DNA of 64,000 nt from contig BROG01000255.1 of the NCBI GenBank assembly GCA_030159075.1, positions 288,501 through 352,500 on the forward strand, written 5' to 3'. Every line of letters begins with the position of its first letter. Position 1 is the stretch's first letter. The DNA comes from Atrina japonica. Taxonomy: Eukaryota; Mollusca; Bivalvia; Pterioida; Pinnidae. The notes beneath the pieces are model-generated. The model ran no database searches and was not told the DNA's origin. It saw only the letters and a list, made by a program, of their open reading frames with translations. Positions 25,677 through 39,920 of this stretch are shown in pieces. The translations under genes and the position numbers were made by a program.

Positions 25677-27974
25677 AAGAAATACATGTAATTTCACATA
25701 TCATCAAGTTCTTACACAATAACTTTAGTTCCCATTACTGGGACCCTAAGATTTTTTTATGAACGGAACAAAGAGTTAGCCGACATTCTAACACGGGTAA
25801 AGTGAGCAAGCTGATAAAGCGTGGAGCCACTGTGCCTCCCGACATTTTGTGATGTCTACATGTATGAGTGCTAATCAATTTGTGTGTTGATCCTATCTAA
25901 TGGTTGAATGTCTTTGATCGCTGTAAACATGTGATTTATCAAACGATTTTTCACATGTATCTGTAATAAAGAAAAGTCTACATGGAACCAAGAGGACTTC
26001 TACGCCCATCACTTTCAAATTTTCTCTCCAAATTTCCAGTTGCAAACACCTCAGAACTTTATTGTTGCTTGATCAAAAGCGAAGTATTTATTTTGATAGG
26101 GATAATTAAAAACTTCACTGGGAAATAATACAACCTAATGAAAAGTGTCGACAGAGAAGTAATTCCACATTAAACTCTGATTAAAGGGGAGAAATTAAGG
26201 CTCCCAATTTTTTTATTTATTTCTTTTCTTTTTTTTTTGCGAAATATTAGATGTACATGATCTAGTGTGTAAAATTAGGCAGATGTTAAGCAACTCCTGT
26301 AGCTAATATTCATATCATGGTGTACATGTATCAAAAACATCGCAAATTTAAGATTAAACCAACACAGACTTCTAGCTGTCCAAAATACAGCCAAACTTGT
26401 TTACAAAGGGAGCAAGCAAAAGTGGTTATATAGACAGGTGGCCTTTATAAACAGGTTTATTCATTATAAAAAAATTAACAAAGGTTATGTTTTAATGGCT
26501 TTTATAGGCAGGTGCCCTTTAAACAGAGGGGGCCATTAATATCACTTTGATTGTGTCATCTAATTTTCACATTGAGGATTTTCCTTGTTTTCATTTTTTT
26601 TAACAATTTTTGTAGGAAAAGAGGCAAATAGATGGCAAAGTGAAATTTAATGAATATATGTAATTCAGCTACTGTTTTGACTACCGGTATATAAATTTAA
26701 AATTCTACATTGAAAATCATCTTTATAACAACCTTTAAATTCTTTATAAAATTATTAAGAATGATTCCGACAACAGAGCTACACTTCCTTTTGATAATGT
26801 TGTAAGTATATTGAACATCATATTGTACAACATGCATTGTGGCTACTGAAAGTCCGAAACCCACACAATGGAACTATCCTTGTACCCACCCACCCACCCT
26901 CCAAAAAAAAAGTGCTCAGAGCCCTACTCCAGATAAACACTGACTTTAAGTTTCATCATAATGGTGATTATTAATTACCTTGTCATAATGGTGATTATCA
27001 ATTGCATGGCCTCACCTCTACAGAGAATATGTCAAGAGTCAATAACTTCCCTAAATGATAAATATTAACAGATAATTCAAAACTTCACAATACTAACTTT
27101 AAATACTTGTAATACACTTGTACAGGTGATGAACGAAAATGAAAAGGTACTGGCTTCATGGGTACTCCATAAACAAATTTGAAATGATTTCTAAAAATAT
27201 ATAGCAAACACATGCTTTTATTTAAAAGAAATTAGCTATTTTCAAACAATTTCAACCTTTTTATTAAGTTTTCCCATTCTTTATTAAAGAGTCGTTGAGG
27301 GATCAGCGATAGGCCAAACCAGGTCAAATACGGTCATTACAAAAATAAAAGTAAGATGGTGTTTTATTTTCAGCACAATTAAAATTATGTTTACACAAAA
27401 TGTTGTTGTCTTATTTACAGGATAAGGTAGCGATCGGGTGGACGGTAACCAAACAATACTGTTCCGATATAATTTGCCAGTATGCGATTACAGCTATCCA
27501 CCTCGGCTCTTTTGTGCAATACAATTTCATTAGTATAAGGTTCCTACATCAGTGTATAACTTCCCCCAAAAAATAAGGTGCAGCTGTGTATCACATGACC
27601 AGCATGGCAACGTTTTACAACATTCTTCCACGAAGTACACTTGCATATCGCTGTTCACTTCACATTTATGGTTTCTCATTGTTTCGAGGGTTTGAGAGGG
27701 AGTACATACTAACAGTCATGTAAGAGAACTTTGTCTCGCAACAACGGATATATTATTTCCAATCGAACACAATAATGTCAAGTTTTACTTCCTCTGAGAG
27801 AGAGGTTGATAGCTGTGAACCCAACAGGGTGTAATAGATTTTAATGAAAACCCTGTAGACATACATGTATTATAGAGGGATTATCAATTCCACAAAAATA
27901 TATGGAAAATCTCATACTGACATCATTCCAACTTCTACTAATGCCTTGGACTTGATGTATCTCCCAAATTACAT
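25673..27974. other. No confirmed gene; one diverged MITE inside
   Basis: Includes a two-copy 28-base duplication around TCATAATGGTGATTAT (about 26957-27004). A plausible plus-strand acceptor (CTTATTTACAG at about 27420) opens a 51-codon frame with no recognisable motif. Confidence 0.4.
26386..26540. mobile_element. TA-flanked MITE, diverged
   Basis: Starts TACAGCCAAACTTGTTTAC, with inner ATAGACAGGTGGCCTTTATA and a second ATAGGCAGGTGCCCTTTAAA. These match the subterminal blocks of the MITE at 10557-10736. The right terminus is degraded. Confidence 0.5.
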
Positions 27975-28325
<351 letters not shown>

Positions 28326-28554
28326 TTGGGTAAAATAGTTTCTTTTCTGTTTACCTTTAATTATATTTCAAATTTCAAATTCAAATTTGAACAATTAGAA
28401 GTAAACTGTTATTATCTTGCTCATAAAGTGAACTAAAACCTGTATTATATAGTAAATACTTGGCCAGAACCTCAACCAGCAATGGCTAAGGAAATGACCA
28501 AAAAAAATCAGCAGTTACAATGATAAAAGCTGATATTAATGTATTTATGTGAAA

Positions 28555-28640
28555 CCTCCTCAACTCCTGAAACAATGGACTCTTCTGAGAATCAATAACA
28601 TAAGTCAGTCCAAATGTGTCATTAGGGATGACTGAGTTAA
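28555..28640 (+). repeat. TTAA-bounded short element
   Basis: CTCCTCAACTCCTGA, ACAATGGACTCTTCTGAGA, CAGTCCAAATGTGTC and AGGGATGACTGAGTTAA appear in order. The left end has lost its TTAA. Confidence 0.8.
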
Positions 28641-29345
28641 GTGTGTATAAACACATGTTGTACAAACATGTTATGTGTGTGTGTGTTTTCTGTAAACACC
28701 AGCAGTAATTGAGTGAAAATATTCGCAGGAAACTTCCTAGGTTCTGGGGATTTAAACCGTACATTTACACCCATTAAATCAATACCATTAATTTTGTCAA
28801 TGTAAAAAACGTGCATATACATTCAGGTACGACATTAGGTTACTATCCATGTTAAATATTCAAATAAATTGGTTCTTTCAAATGTTTTATTTGATCATAC
28901 TAGACAAACAAAGTGTAAGCATCTAATCAACAAAGAATTATATGCTTAACCAGAGTCCACCGCTCAAGACAAATACATTTACCCTAGCAAAAGCTACCTT
29001 TCTTTTGAATTTTATTATTTTGGGGAGGTTTTTTCTTTCTTTCCAAATTTTTCCTTGTTCTTTAAACACAAATCCAACAAACCAGATTTTAATGCTTTGT
29101 TCTTGTACAAGAGTCTTAATTTTTTTGACAAAAATATGTTTTCCTGGTATTTATAATAATCAACATTTTTTTTTGCTGCCACCAGCTATGGGGCAATTTC
29201 GTCTTTTAGTATGTACATGTATCAAGACAATATTTTGTTTCCTTCTGCTTGGGAAAACTGTCCAACATCTGATGACTGATAAAAAACTATCACACCAAAC
29301 TGTGTTATATACACAACTGTAGCCAAAATAATACCTAGCCGGCTA
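28641..29345. other. No gene seen
   Basis: AT-rich. A 126-codon plus-strand frame (28942-29322) is rich in Leu, Phe, Thr and Lys and shows no motif or good donor. It is probably chance. Confidence 0.4.
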
Positions 29346-29542
29346 TAGTGAAACCTTGCTATTAAGACCACCGAACTGACCGGTTCAAAGTGGTCTGATT
29401 ACTGAGGTGGTCTCTTAAATGAGGTTTTGTATTTATTAGATATTTCTCAACAGACTGACAACTTGTGATCTGAAATGCAAGGTGGTCTCCTAAATGAGGT
29501 GGTGTCCTAAGGGAGATGGTCTGTAGGTGAGTTTGCACTGTA
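29346..29542. mobile_element. TA-flanked MITE (CAGTGAAACC family)
   Basis: TAGTGAAACCTTGCTATTAA with GACCACC at the left is mirrored by GGTGAGTTTGCACTGTA at the right. Inside are three further GGTGGTCTCNTAAATGAG-like blocks, a small expansion of the subterminal motif. Confidence 0.75.
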
Positions 29543-32087
29543 CACTGTACATGCATACTGTACCTGTGTGTACTCATATAGTGTGAAAGGGAATGATGTT
29601 TGTTTTTAATAAAGACATTTTCACACGTAAATTAAAATTTCAAAACACTGAACATAAAAGAAATAAATTTGTACACACACACACACAAATCCCTCACTCC
29701 CATCAAACATGCTCCTTAGCATTCTGTTAATCTTCTCAATTCTTGACTAAGTAGATGTTTCAAACACAGATATACAACAAATCTGTCTTTGTCGGCAGCC
29801 ATGAGTGGTTCTTTAACTTAAAGGTTTTCTCAAGAAGGACGGAGAAGAAGAAAAAGACTTGTCGATTTGTAACAAAAGTGACACTAATACGTGAAAAAAT
29901 GCAATCAAAGTCGCTGTCTTCTACTTCTTGGGTGGGTTGTGTATATTCTTTCTGTAGATCACAATCACAGAAACGTCAAGCAAATATGGTTATCAGAAGT
30001 AAATATACTGATCACTGGAGGCCTTCGTTTGATCTGGCCAATCTTCTTGGATAATATTTATTTAAAACTCCTTAAAAAAATCGCAACTTTAAATAATTAT
30101 GACAAAACGGGAAAGAATTAATAATGCACTATGCTGTTATTAATAATTAATTCTTTATCTGGTGTTAAGTCATGAAGATTCTTTGTCTGACCTTTTCTTT
30201 TCAGCCATTCTCTTTCAAGTTTACCTGGAAAACCTGGATGTCTTACACCTGAGTTTACCTGAGCGATTATCAGAGGAAGCACAGCAGCAAGTCTGTTCTT
30301 ATCTTTGAAGTCACAAATGATTTGATATATACACTAGTACGAACCTACATGTATATGTATTTCAGCCGAAATTTTCTTTTTACATAAATTTCAATAACTC
30401 CTTTTCATTATCATTTATTTATAAATTTTTCAGTTAAAATTGAAGAAAATTAAAAGTGTTTCCTAGGATATTTATCAAATTATCATTGTTGTTTTAAGAT
30501 ATTCTGAAAACGTAGATTAAAAAGAGAGGATAGACATACAGAAAAAGTGACATCGTACATCACAACTACAGATTCTGAAGGTTAGTCGCCTCTTGAATTA
30601 CGATTTCTCCTTAATTATAATTGTTCAAAGTGGGGTATACAATAACTTCAAGATTTGATGCAAACCGAAAAGAAATCTCCACAGTATGAAGCATCCAATA
30701 AGAAATTATTTCTTTTTGATGATGACAAATACCTTGTCATTAGCGCTCTACTTCAAAAACCCTGAAACGTACTTCAGAGGCGATCGTGACAAAATATACA
30801 CAACTGCAAGAGAAGGCAAACAAATTAATATCCGATATTAAGTTGTTTCATTTGGATTTCATAAGGGTCTCAGTTTCGCCTTTTAAAGTTTCTTTGATGT
30901 TAGCCCGAGGCTAAAAAATGTGGAATAAGAACATCTCTGAGAGCAATTTGATTACAGAATTTTTTTCTTTCATTTTTTTTTTCTTTTTCTTCACAGAAAC
31001 ACAAGGACAGGGGAGGAGATACACTTACAGCACATGCTAAAGATGTTACCATGACAACCTGAGACTAATGTATTAAGACATAAATATTACAATGAATTTT
31101 GTCTTATAAGGCTGACCATTTAATGACGAAATAGCCATCTTCTAAGATAATACATATATACATGTAGTATGTCTATGACACAAAATGAAATTTTAATGAA
31201 ATAAATAAAGTGCTATAATACAACAGAAAGGAACATACCATATAGATATTTAGGGGTGAAAGGCTTGACTTGATAAAGATACATCAATTGTATCAGCAGA
31301 ATATCTTGTATCACCACAAAACCATTCTTACAACACTTGAATCCCAAAACAATACCAGTTCTCTTAATTATTATAATATTTGGAGAGTATTTGGAGGTGG
31401 GGGGGGCTGGGACAGAAGAATACAAATATTTCCCATAAATTTTTAGCCAACAAGATTCGACACATATACAGTTGATCTTCGATGGTCAGTCTTGCTATAA
31501 ACCAACATATTCACACATCAAGGATTGCCACGAAACAAGTGTTACCTTACTGCCTGGGAAATTAAATCAGATTTCTACTGTGATAAATTACAAAACTTGC
31601 AATCTACTTTGGTATAAAATTGTAACTGACCATAGCGTCATCTGTCATGACCCGACATTTTCCTGTTTATCTCTGTCAAAGAGGTTTCAGCGAAACTGAC
31701 AATGTAAACAAAATCAAGGCCTATTATACACTGAACAAACATAGATGTAAAACTAACCCTTCACTACCGACAATATAAAAATCATTTTTCTTTTGTGGTG
31801 TCCAAAATTTGGTGGAAAATAAATTTCTTTTCACACTGCCCGTGGAAGCAATTTCAATACCCATGTTTACTTTCATGTCAATCATTTTGTATGCTGAAGA
31901 CTTTTATCTGCTCTGAAAGTGTAAAAACCCCACAAAAACGATTTGGTTTGTAGAAAACACTTTTCGTCAATTCTTTATTGAGGAAAAAAAAATCTATCAT
32001 AAGTAGATTGACCAGGTGTGAATTTTAATTTCTTGATCTAAATTTCAAGTGAAAGAATTTATCCAGTAATATGAATGTACATACACA
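29543..32087. other. No gene seen
   Basis: Unique AT-rich DNA. Frames of 70-99 codons (29755-30121, 31213-31699) are present on both strands without recognisable domains. Confidence 0.45.
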
Positions 32088-32234
32088 TACAGTCAAACTT
32101 GCATTAAAGGCCACCTTTGTATAAAAGGCACCTGCATAAAATGGCCATTAAAATGTTTCCTTTGTTAACTTTTTTAAGTGAATGAACCTTTTAATAAGGG
32201 CCACTTGTCTATAATGGCCACTTTGGTACACTGT
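32088..32234. mobile_element. TA-flanked MITE, short copy
   Basis: TACAGTCAAACTTGCATTAA with GGCCACC at the left, GGCCACTTTGGTACACTGTA at the right, 147 bases. The interior retains paired AAGGCACCT and AAGGGCCACTTG blocks. Confidence 0.7.
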
Positions 32235-35200
32235 AAAAATCTCTAAATATCTTAAAATATTATGTAACTATTGTATTTGATAAATTAATATGCATAAAAC
32301 TGAGCATAATGCATTGTTGAAGGAAAATAAAAATTTCCAACTTGTTCTTTTTATTTAACACGAGGCTTGGTCTTAGTTTTGACAAATTTCCAATATTCAT
32401 ACATAAAAGAGGTGTTAAAAATATCCACTTCTGTAACAAAAAAATTTACATTCTCACAAAAAAAAAAAAAACAACTTCTTTTGCTAATATGTAAATACAT
32501 TTATACATTATAACACAAACTTAACCACCTTAAGAAAGTTTACACAGGCTATGAAACCAGATATACTTTTCTAATTATTTTTTTTATCAGCATTCAGTGT
32601 CAACAATTCTTAAATTCCCAGGCGTTTATTAATTCAGAGAAATATAAATTTATATATACATACATATCTAACTTCCATTTTCATAAAAGAAATACAAGGA
32701 CCATAAAATGAATAAACAAGTGAATTTTATTTCCCGATCCCTGTCGATATTCGCTGATAACACATCTTTTTAAAGCTGGTATTCATTGCAAGGTTATATG
32801 TTAATGTTTTTATACTTATATATTCCAGATCGACGGCTGAGATAGTTCCCATATTCAATAGCTGCTTTTACCATCATCAAAAAACGATTTGAAAAGTTTT
32901 ACAGAAATAAATAGGTCTATTGGAGGTTTCTACTTATTCTTCACCTTATCAAATAAGAACCAAAATATATACGCTGTATAAACAATTCCGTCAACAAGAA
33001 TTATACATAAAATTGCCAATGAGAGATTACTTTATCAGAAAGTCCCAAATCAAACTCCAAATTTACGAAACATAAAATATGTATATGCAAATTATATTAA
33101 TATCATGACACGTTTTATCAGCAAAGGCAGACATTGTGGCGGGTTTTGAGACTAAGGAAGACGTAAAGGTGTCAATCAGACATGTTATCTTCCCAAAATT
33201 AATTTCCCAAACTTTTCCTTTTAAATTGAAAAAAAAATTAACTCATAATAGAGATTCCGAAACTATATACATGTATGTAAATCTACAGTAGATCTCACTC
33301 TTTCTGCCTCTCTTTTTTGTCTGTCTGTCTGTCTGTCTCTCTCACTCATAAAACAAATGATTAATATCAACATTCGTGCATTTATAATAAATGAAAAATT
33401 ATATCTACATGTAATTCTAAATTATTATTTCATTTTATAAAGTCTGTCTGTCTATCTCTATATATCTCACCAAATGATTAAAATTAACATTCATTCATTT
33501 ATAATAAATGAAAAATGAAATCAGATTTTATAATTTCATAAAAAATAAGTTTTCATATCAAATAAAAATTGACAGATCAATTCCAAAAAACATAAATAAA
33601 TCACACCAGTATTTGACATTTGCAAAAAATATAAAAATTGATTTATATGTTCTACCAGTAGTTAAAATTGTCATGATTCATATTTTTTTTATTTTGCTCA
33701 TTAAAATAAATTTCTACTGTGAATACCTATTTCACTTATAATACACATATATCTATCAAAATGGCCATGGAATTTCATTCTTATCGGTACTGTTTTCTGA
33801 ATGACCAATTTTGTTGCAATAAATACATGCATGTACAGAGGTCATTACTGTCCTCACAATATCTAAATTGTACAATGTAAATTTAACCAAAAAATAATTT
33901 TAATTTTTACAATCAAAATACATATTCATTTTCCTACTTTTTTCTCCTTCGTACAGACAAATTTCCAATGGATTCATTTATCAATTTTTCATGTCTTTTT
34001 TTTTATCATTATGATATAAACTTTTGAAATTTCTAAGTAGATTGTAGTACCGTAGAATACATCTAATGTAAATTATAAATATTTCTTTTGCCTAAAAAAT
34101 TTGGTTTAACCAAAACTTATTTTCACATTAACAGAAAATTTCGGTATATCATTAATGGATTGTATAATAACTGCCGATTTCCCATGATGATTTTTTTTTA
34201 TAGAGAAAGAGGCAAGTATTAATCACTTTGTCATTAATTGGTTTCTAATTACTTCTCCTTACATATTCCTATAGACATACAGGTGTGAAACTGACATCTT
34301 ATATTACAAAGTGAAGTAGCTGGTTTTTACGACAGTTCTGTCATAATTTTCTCTCAATGTCTTTATTTTCGCCTGTAAACATTGATTATATCAGTAAGGG
34401 TTGTACCTTCCTGGAGGTGTTTAACTCTTACTAACTAACTGTAAATAACCAGAGACATATTATATATATATATACTTGTATCATATATAATGTTGTCACC
34501 TGAACCAAACTTAATACGACAAAATATTGCTGTCCTGAGGCTAATATATTCGTATTTAGTTTTATGATTCTTTTCCTAAAATGAAATATTGATCTTGCCT
34601 AGTTGACGTTACGGTATATCTTTTTTCTTGTTTTTTTTTTTCCTCCTTAGCTAACACAGCTTTGGATGAAAATGACCTTTTTTGTCCACAACATTGTAAA
34701 AATATCCCAAACTCATCATCATAAAATTTTAGAATTACATATGTACTTTTGAAATTTTATCCAATCAGATTTTAAAATTATCAGAAATGGAGTACAATCA
34801 TCATATTTTTATAGTTTTTAATTTCATGGCCATCCATGGGTCCTATATATATGTTTCCAGGATGTGCAATATATTAATTACAGCTGCTTTAAAAAAACAT
34901 GAAAAATAAATTGTGAAAATAAATATGAAATCATAAAAAAGGCAAAAGATTTTATCAATCAATATTTTTTGTTGGCAGATAAAAATATTTACAATACAAA
35001 AATATTTCATACCTTTCTTTCAATTAAAGAATAGAAATCTTAACAATTTCAAATTTGCTTACAGTTTTGATATATAGGGAAACTGTCATCTTGATGACAC
35101 ACTTGTCACCCCCAACCCTTAGTGGGAGAGCTCTTCATACAAGGAGATAGATTTATATCACTGATATGGTCTCAAGCAGCTCTTCACTACAAACATGGAA

Positions 35201-37583
35201 TTAACAAGCCTCTTGTTTTATCTTGGAGCAGGACAGGAGCACTTCACACTTCCTGTGATCATAGGATAAAAAATTGTAGAACAATACGGAATTAAAAGCT
35301 CACAATTCAAAATTATCAGACGTATATCCTGTTACTATGGCATATCAGAGAATATTATTTCCTTTTTTTTTATCCAATCTGTATCTACTGAATCTAAGTA
35401 GTTAATAGCTCTCTATATTTTGTAAAAAAAAAATATCTATAATTAGCTCTTTTTTCAACTGTATTGAAAGTAAACATTTTGAAAAAAAAGAAAAAATATT
35501 TGTGTACCGAAAAGATAGTAACTTACGTAGAAATGATAAAATCACCAGAAAAAAATGGATTGAAAATCTGCAGCAAAAAATATATCATAAAAAAATACAA
35601 TCTTCAATCGGGGGACATAAAGTGATCTTGATTAAACATTATCTAAAAAGGATAAACATTTTTGCTGTAGGCTTGTGAAGCCCCACAAGTATCTTTTAAA
35701 GTTTTACACAAAATGGCACAAAATACCTAGTGTCCCAAGAAAAATGTTTGTTGAAGCGCCATGTGGTCTGTCGATTGTTGATTTGTTTACCAACAATCGT
35801 GCTTGCTGTTACCTGACAGAATGTCATATTCTGAAGTGTCAGGCGAGGGTCACTAGTTTCTAAGTGCCGAGTGTCAGAAGACGCCTAGATCAAATCAAGA
35901 TCAATACACTAAAATAAATTTACTTTCACCTTCAATTTTCTATCTCAAAAAAAAAATGTATCTACATGTAATTTTCTGGCACCAAGAAATAATCTTGAAG
36001 TACATGAAATCATATACCTTTTTTTCTGTTTTGTAACCTTTGTTCTCTTGTAACCTCCAAAATAAATTTTATTTTCAAAGGACATTTTGTACATATGTAC
36101 ATGTATAGTTAAAACACATTTACATGAAAATATACTTCATATTATAACTTTAATGAAGATATTTCTTTAATTTATTAGAAAACCACCATGGCAACCAATT
36201 TTGAAACTACATGTAAGATTTTCTTCCTCAAGTTTATATTTCTCTCTGAATCTATAAAGTTTCCCTCTTTCTCCCACGGCAAATTATTAGAAATGAAATG
36301 GGATAGGATGGGACAATTACATTTTTACTTTCAACAATTCTGTCACGCCAATTATAATCCTTGTCATCTTAATGTTTGTGGTTTGAGAACATTCTATTTT
36401 AAATATTACATTACATTTGTTAAAATAACCGGATACCATCATCATCAAATGCTACTAAATTCTCAAATAAACATAATTTTCTTAATTTTAAATGGCAGGG
36501 GTTTAAATGTCAATTTTCCGTGGTTGTGGTTTCTGCACTTACTAATAAAGTCGACCATAAACACACATGGCCGAATATAATACCGACCTTAAACCTATGA
36601 TTACGATTTTTGACTTCTGAGTAATTCAAAAAGACCAATTTATAACAGGAAACACAAACCATCAAAGGCTACCAGTTTTAGTGCGTAACAATTTTTGTAC
36701 GTTGTTATGAAAGTATTATGTGTATTGAAATGAACTTTCATGTACTTCAGCGGTGCATGATCTTTCCATTATCTCCACTAATTTTATGTAAAGTATATTA
36801 ATTATCTTTATCTCTTATACTTTTAATTTAAGTTGAAAATGAACCTAGAACAATTTTCATTCTCTCAAAATCACTGACAGGTTTTTCTAGTTTTGGTGTT
36901 TTTCTTTACATGTATTTCAATTTCAATACTTGATACTTTATTCAATATTTGAAACCTTCTCAAAATCAAGAATAAATTATCTGATAGTTTTAAATCATAA
37001 ATGTACATGTATGTTATAAATAAATCTTTCTTGAGTTTATCTAAATAAACAAACATTTCTTGAGTTTACCAAAATAAACATACAATCTTCATAAAATAAA
37101 ATGTTAAAAAAAAAATGTCGATCAACTGTAGAAGAGACAAAATAATCCCAAAGTGACTCTCGTGTTGATATAAATCGTAGCTGCGATTCACTTTCCCATC
37201 TTGACACAGAGTTAGAGATTGTTGTGTCTAACTTTACACCTTCTATAAGTGTGATAAATTATATCCAAACCACAGATCAAGTACCAATCTATCCACATAC
37301 TCGCTTTTCACGAAGTTGTTCTGAACCAGTTTCTGATCCATAAGTTTATCTCAACGACCTTTCCTTCACACTTTTAGCATAAAAAATATAGACTACACTT
37401 TTACATAATGTTTAAATCTATTTTCAGTCACAAACAGGAGATTTGGAATAAAAACACAAATGTACATGTAAGTCTATCAGAAAATGTTTAAACTATAAAG
37501 ATTTGGTCCCTGGATTTCATTCTTCTTTATCAAGATAATTATTTCTGAATAACAATTGATCAAATGACTAGCTTGGAGGGAGG
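32235..37583. other. Very AT-rich desert
   Basis: Dominated by A/T runs. It contains a two-copy direct duplication at 33317-33530 and a 9-base hairpin (CGATTGTTG / CAACAATCG, about 35772-35800). Frames up to 130 codons (36188-36580) are AT-driven. No exon is supported. Confidence 0.5.
33317..33530. repeat. Two-copy direct duplication, offset about 117 bases
   Basis: GTCTGTCTGTCT followed by CAAATGATTAA, CAACATTC/TAACATTC and ATTTATAATAAATGAAAAAT occurs twice (CAAATGA at 33354 and 33471). The copies differ by scattered substitutions. Confidence 0.75.
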
Positions 37584-37724
37584 GGGGACCTCTGTGGCCC
37601 AGTGGTTAGCATCGTGCTTTGAACCAGGAAGTCCCTTACTTCTGGTCCATCTGAGTTCAAGTCCCACTGGAACCGAAGTTCATAAAATGTTAAAAAAGTT
37701 TGACGTAAAACACAAACAAAACAC
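37584..37724 (+). mobile_element. SINE-2 copy with internal deletion and a SINE-1-like tail
   Basis: GGGGACCTCTGTGGCCCAGTG starts a tRNA-like head with A-box-like TGGCCCAGTGG and B-box-like GTTCAAGTC. The usual SINE-2 body (the GGTCTCTTC and CCACCATATAAC blocks) is missing. The element ends GACGTAAAACACAAAC, a tail closer to SINE-1. It may be a recombinant or a distinct subfamily. Confidence 0.8.
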
Positions 37725-37909
37725 AATTTTCTGATGATGGTAATAATTGTAACTTGATGTCCAAATTAATGAAAAGAAAATCATGAATTTCTGCATATTT
37801 ATTGAAATTACAAAATACATGTACATTCTAAATGTTCTAATTTGTTACACTTATCTACATGTACAATGCTGCTGCACATGCCTCCCACCCTAACCAATCA
37901 CTCCTTTAT

Positions 37910-38000
37910 TTAACTCATCAACCCCTGAAAAACCATGGACTCTTCTGTAAATCAATCACTTAGACCAGTCCAAATGTGTCTTTAGGGGTGATTGAGTTAA
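37910..38000 (+). repeat. TTAA-bounded short element, near-consensus copy
   Basis: It starts TTAACTCATCAACCCCTGA, carries CATGGACTCTTCTGTAAATC and CAGTCCAAATGTGTCTTTAG, and ends GGGGTGATTGAGTTAA. At 91 bases with both TTAA ends intact it serves as a reference for the family. Confidence 0.93.
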
Positions 38001-38465
38001 GTACATATACTTCTTCATATAAGTTGTTTGTTGTTGTTGTTGTTTTTTTTTTTTTTTTTTTTATTTGCTTCTGTATCAACTTCATGTATGATAACTATTA
38101 GTAACGAGATGCAAACTGTTAATTACCTTCCTCTCTCTCCCCACGAGACTAACAGACTAAAGTGTACATTGTACAAAGTTGCCTTTATCATCACTCTTAA
38201 TTAGCTATGTACAAGTCTTTGCAAAATTATTCCGAATTTCGGCTAATTATTCACAGCAAGGCGTGAAAAAAATCATCAGTGACCTGTTGAAGCTTATCAA
38301 ACCAGGAAGCTAGGGACCCGAACTAATGTATTTGACTGACCCGCATGTAATTAGCCAACATAAATAAGCGCATTCTATACTGCCTTGCCCAAACAAACAA
38401 ATGGAGGCAAAACAGCAGATACAAGATAAAGAATGTAGTCATCTATCAAATTTACATGTTTTAAC

Positions 38466-38467
<2 letters not shown>

Positions 38468-38501
<34 letters not shown>
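38468..38501. repeat. (CT)n microsatellite
   Basis: About 34 bases of pure CT, followed by a TGTGTGCACACC inverted word that repeats at 38526. Confidence 0.95.
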
Positions 38502-38505
<4 letters not shown>

Positions 38506-38589
38506 TGCACACCTCACTCTCTTTCGTGTGCACACACCTATGCACAAAAAATACTCAGTAATTTTACTACCTGCATGTATCAAGCCAAG

Positions 38590-39266
38590 CTCTTTGCAAG
38601 TGTGCGTATGTACATGTACATGTGTCTGCATGTCTTAAAATGAGAACTCTGTGTCTTCAAGTATGTGTGTATTTTCTTATCTTGATGTGTGCGTAACATG
38701 TCATGTGTGTGTTTAAATTTGTCTCAATGTGTGTCTTTGTATGTTTGTTAATGTTTCTTTGTACATGTGTCTCAATGTGTCTTTGTATGTTTTTCAATGT
38801 CTTTGTACATGTACATGTATGTGTTTCAATCTGTGTGGCTAAATGTGTCTTTATACATGTATGTGTCTTTGTTTGTGTCTTTGTATGTGTCTCAATGTAT
38901 GTGTTTCAATGTGTCTTACCAGTAATGCATGCTTTTGCATGTTTTAAAATGAGAACTGTAAGTCTTCAAGTATGTGTATGTTTGTGCTGTAATGGATGTG
39001 CACTGTAATATGTGTTTTCTTATCTTGATGTGTGTGTAACATGCCACATGTGTGTGCTTAAATGTGTCTCAATGTGTATGTCTTTGTATGTATCTTACTG
39101 TGTCTTAGTATGTGTCTCAATGTGTCTTTGTATGTCTTAATGTGTTTTTGTACATGTATGTATTTCAATGTCTTTGTATATGTATGTGTCTTAATGTGTG
39201 GTTAAATGTGTCTTTGTATGTGTCTCAATGTGTGTGTTTCAATGTGCCTTAGCGGTAATGCATGCT
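38590..39266. repeat. GT-rich minisatellite with a higher-order period near 320 bp
   Basis: Short units of the type GTGTCTTTGTATGTGTCTCAA fill the region. Longer landmarks recur once: TTAAAATGAGAACT then CTTCAAGTATGTG at about 38635 and 38945, CTTATCTTGATGTGTG at about 38676 and 39018, and GTAATGCATGCT at about 38923 and 39254. The 101-codon Cys/Val-rich frame (38703-39008) is a repeat artefact. Confidence 0.85.
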
Positions 39267-39920
39267 ATTGTCTGTGGGTTATAATACAGTCAGTGTATGT
39301 GTGTCTCTTAGGCTTTTTTGGTGTGCCTTTGTCAATAGCATATGTGCCATCATCAATTTCAAGTTTCTTTTCATCTTTTTCTTTTTTTTTAATATATGAT
39401 GAACTACAGACACAGCATGAAAAACACTAGAGAGCTTAATTCATGGCTTTAATAAGGTCTCAATGAAAAACGCAAAATGAAATACAAAAACAAGACAAAA
39501 CTACAGGATAAGTGCCAATTCAATATCCCATTGAGGTTTGTAAAATACATCATTTTAGTTAATGGTTTTGTAACCCTAATGGATAAAAATGGAATAAATA
39601 AAGAAACATGACTATTTAATTTTAATAAACTTGTGCGAGAAGTCAATTTTCCACCATTATTTCAAAGTGTTTAGAACTTTGTATTTGTACAACATGGTCA
39701 TATCTTAACGGGGAAATGGATTACAATGAACATGTATTTGTTACACCAGTCTCGTAAACAATTCTTGTGTTTTTAAACTGTTATAAATACTCGCCAGGCC
39801 GAGCTGTCAGCCACGATGGAGCCAATCAGTAAAACAAAAAGTCTGCTTCGAGTTGTTGTTGTTGATAACATTTGCATTCGATACATTTCCAGGCAAAAAA
39901 ATGAAGAAAAAGAGAGAAAA
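39267..39920. other. No gene seen
   Basis: AT-rich DNA between the GT-rich array and the direct-repeat-flanked segment. Short frames of 60-74 codons only. Confidence 0.45.

Noticed and set aside
27420..27580. Plus-strand exon after a good acceptor
   Set aside because: The 51-codon frame matches no family I know and no convincing donor closes it.
35772..35800. Possible small-RNA hairpin (CGATTGTTG / CAACAATCG)
   Set aside because: The stem is only nine pairs with no extended pairing, too short for a microRNA precursor.
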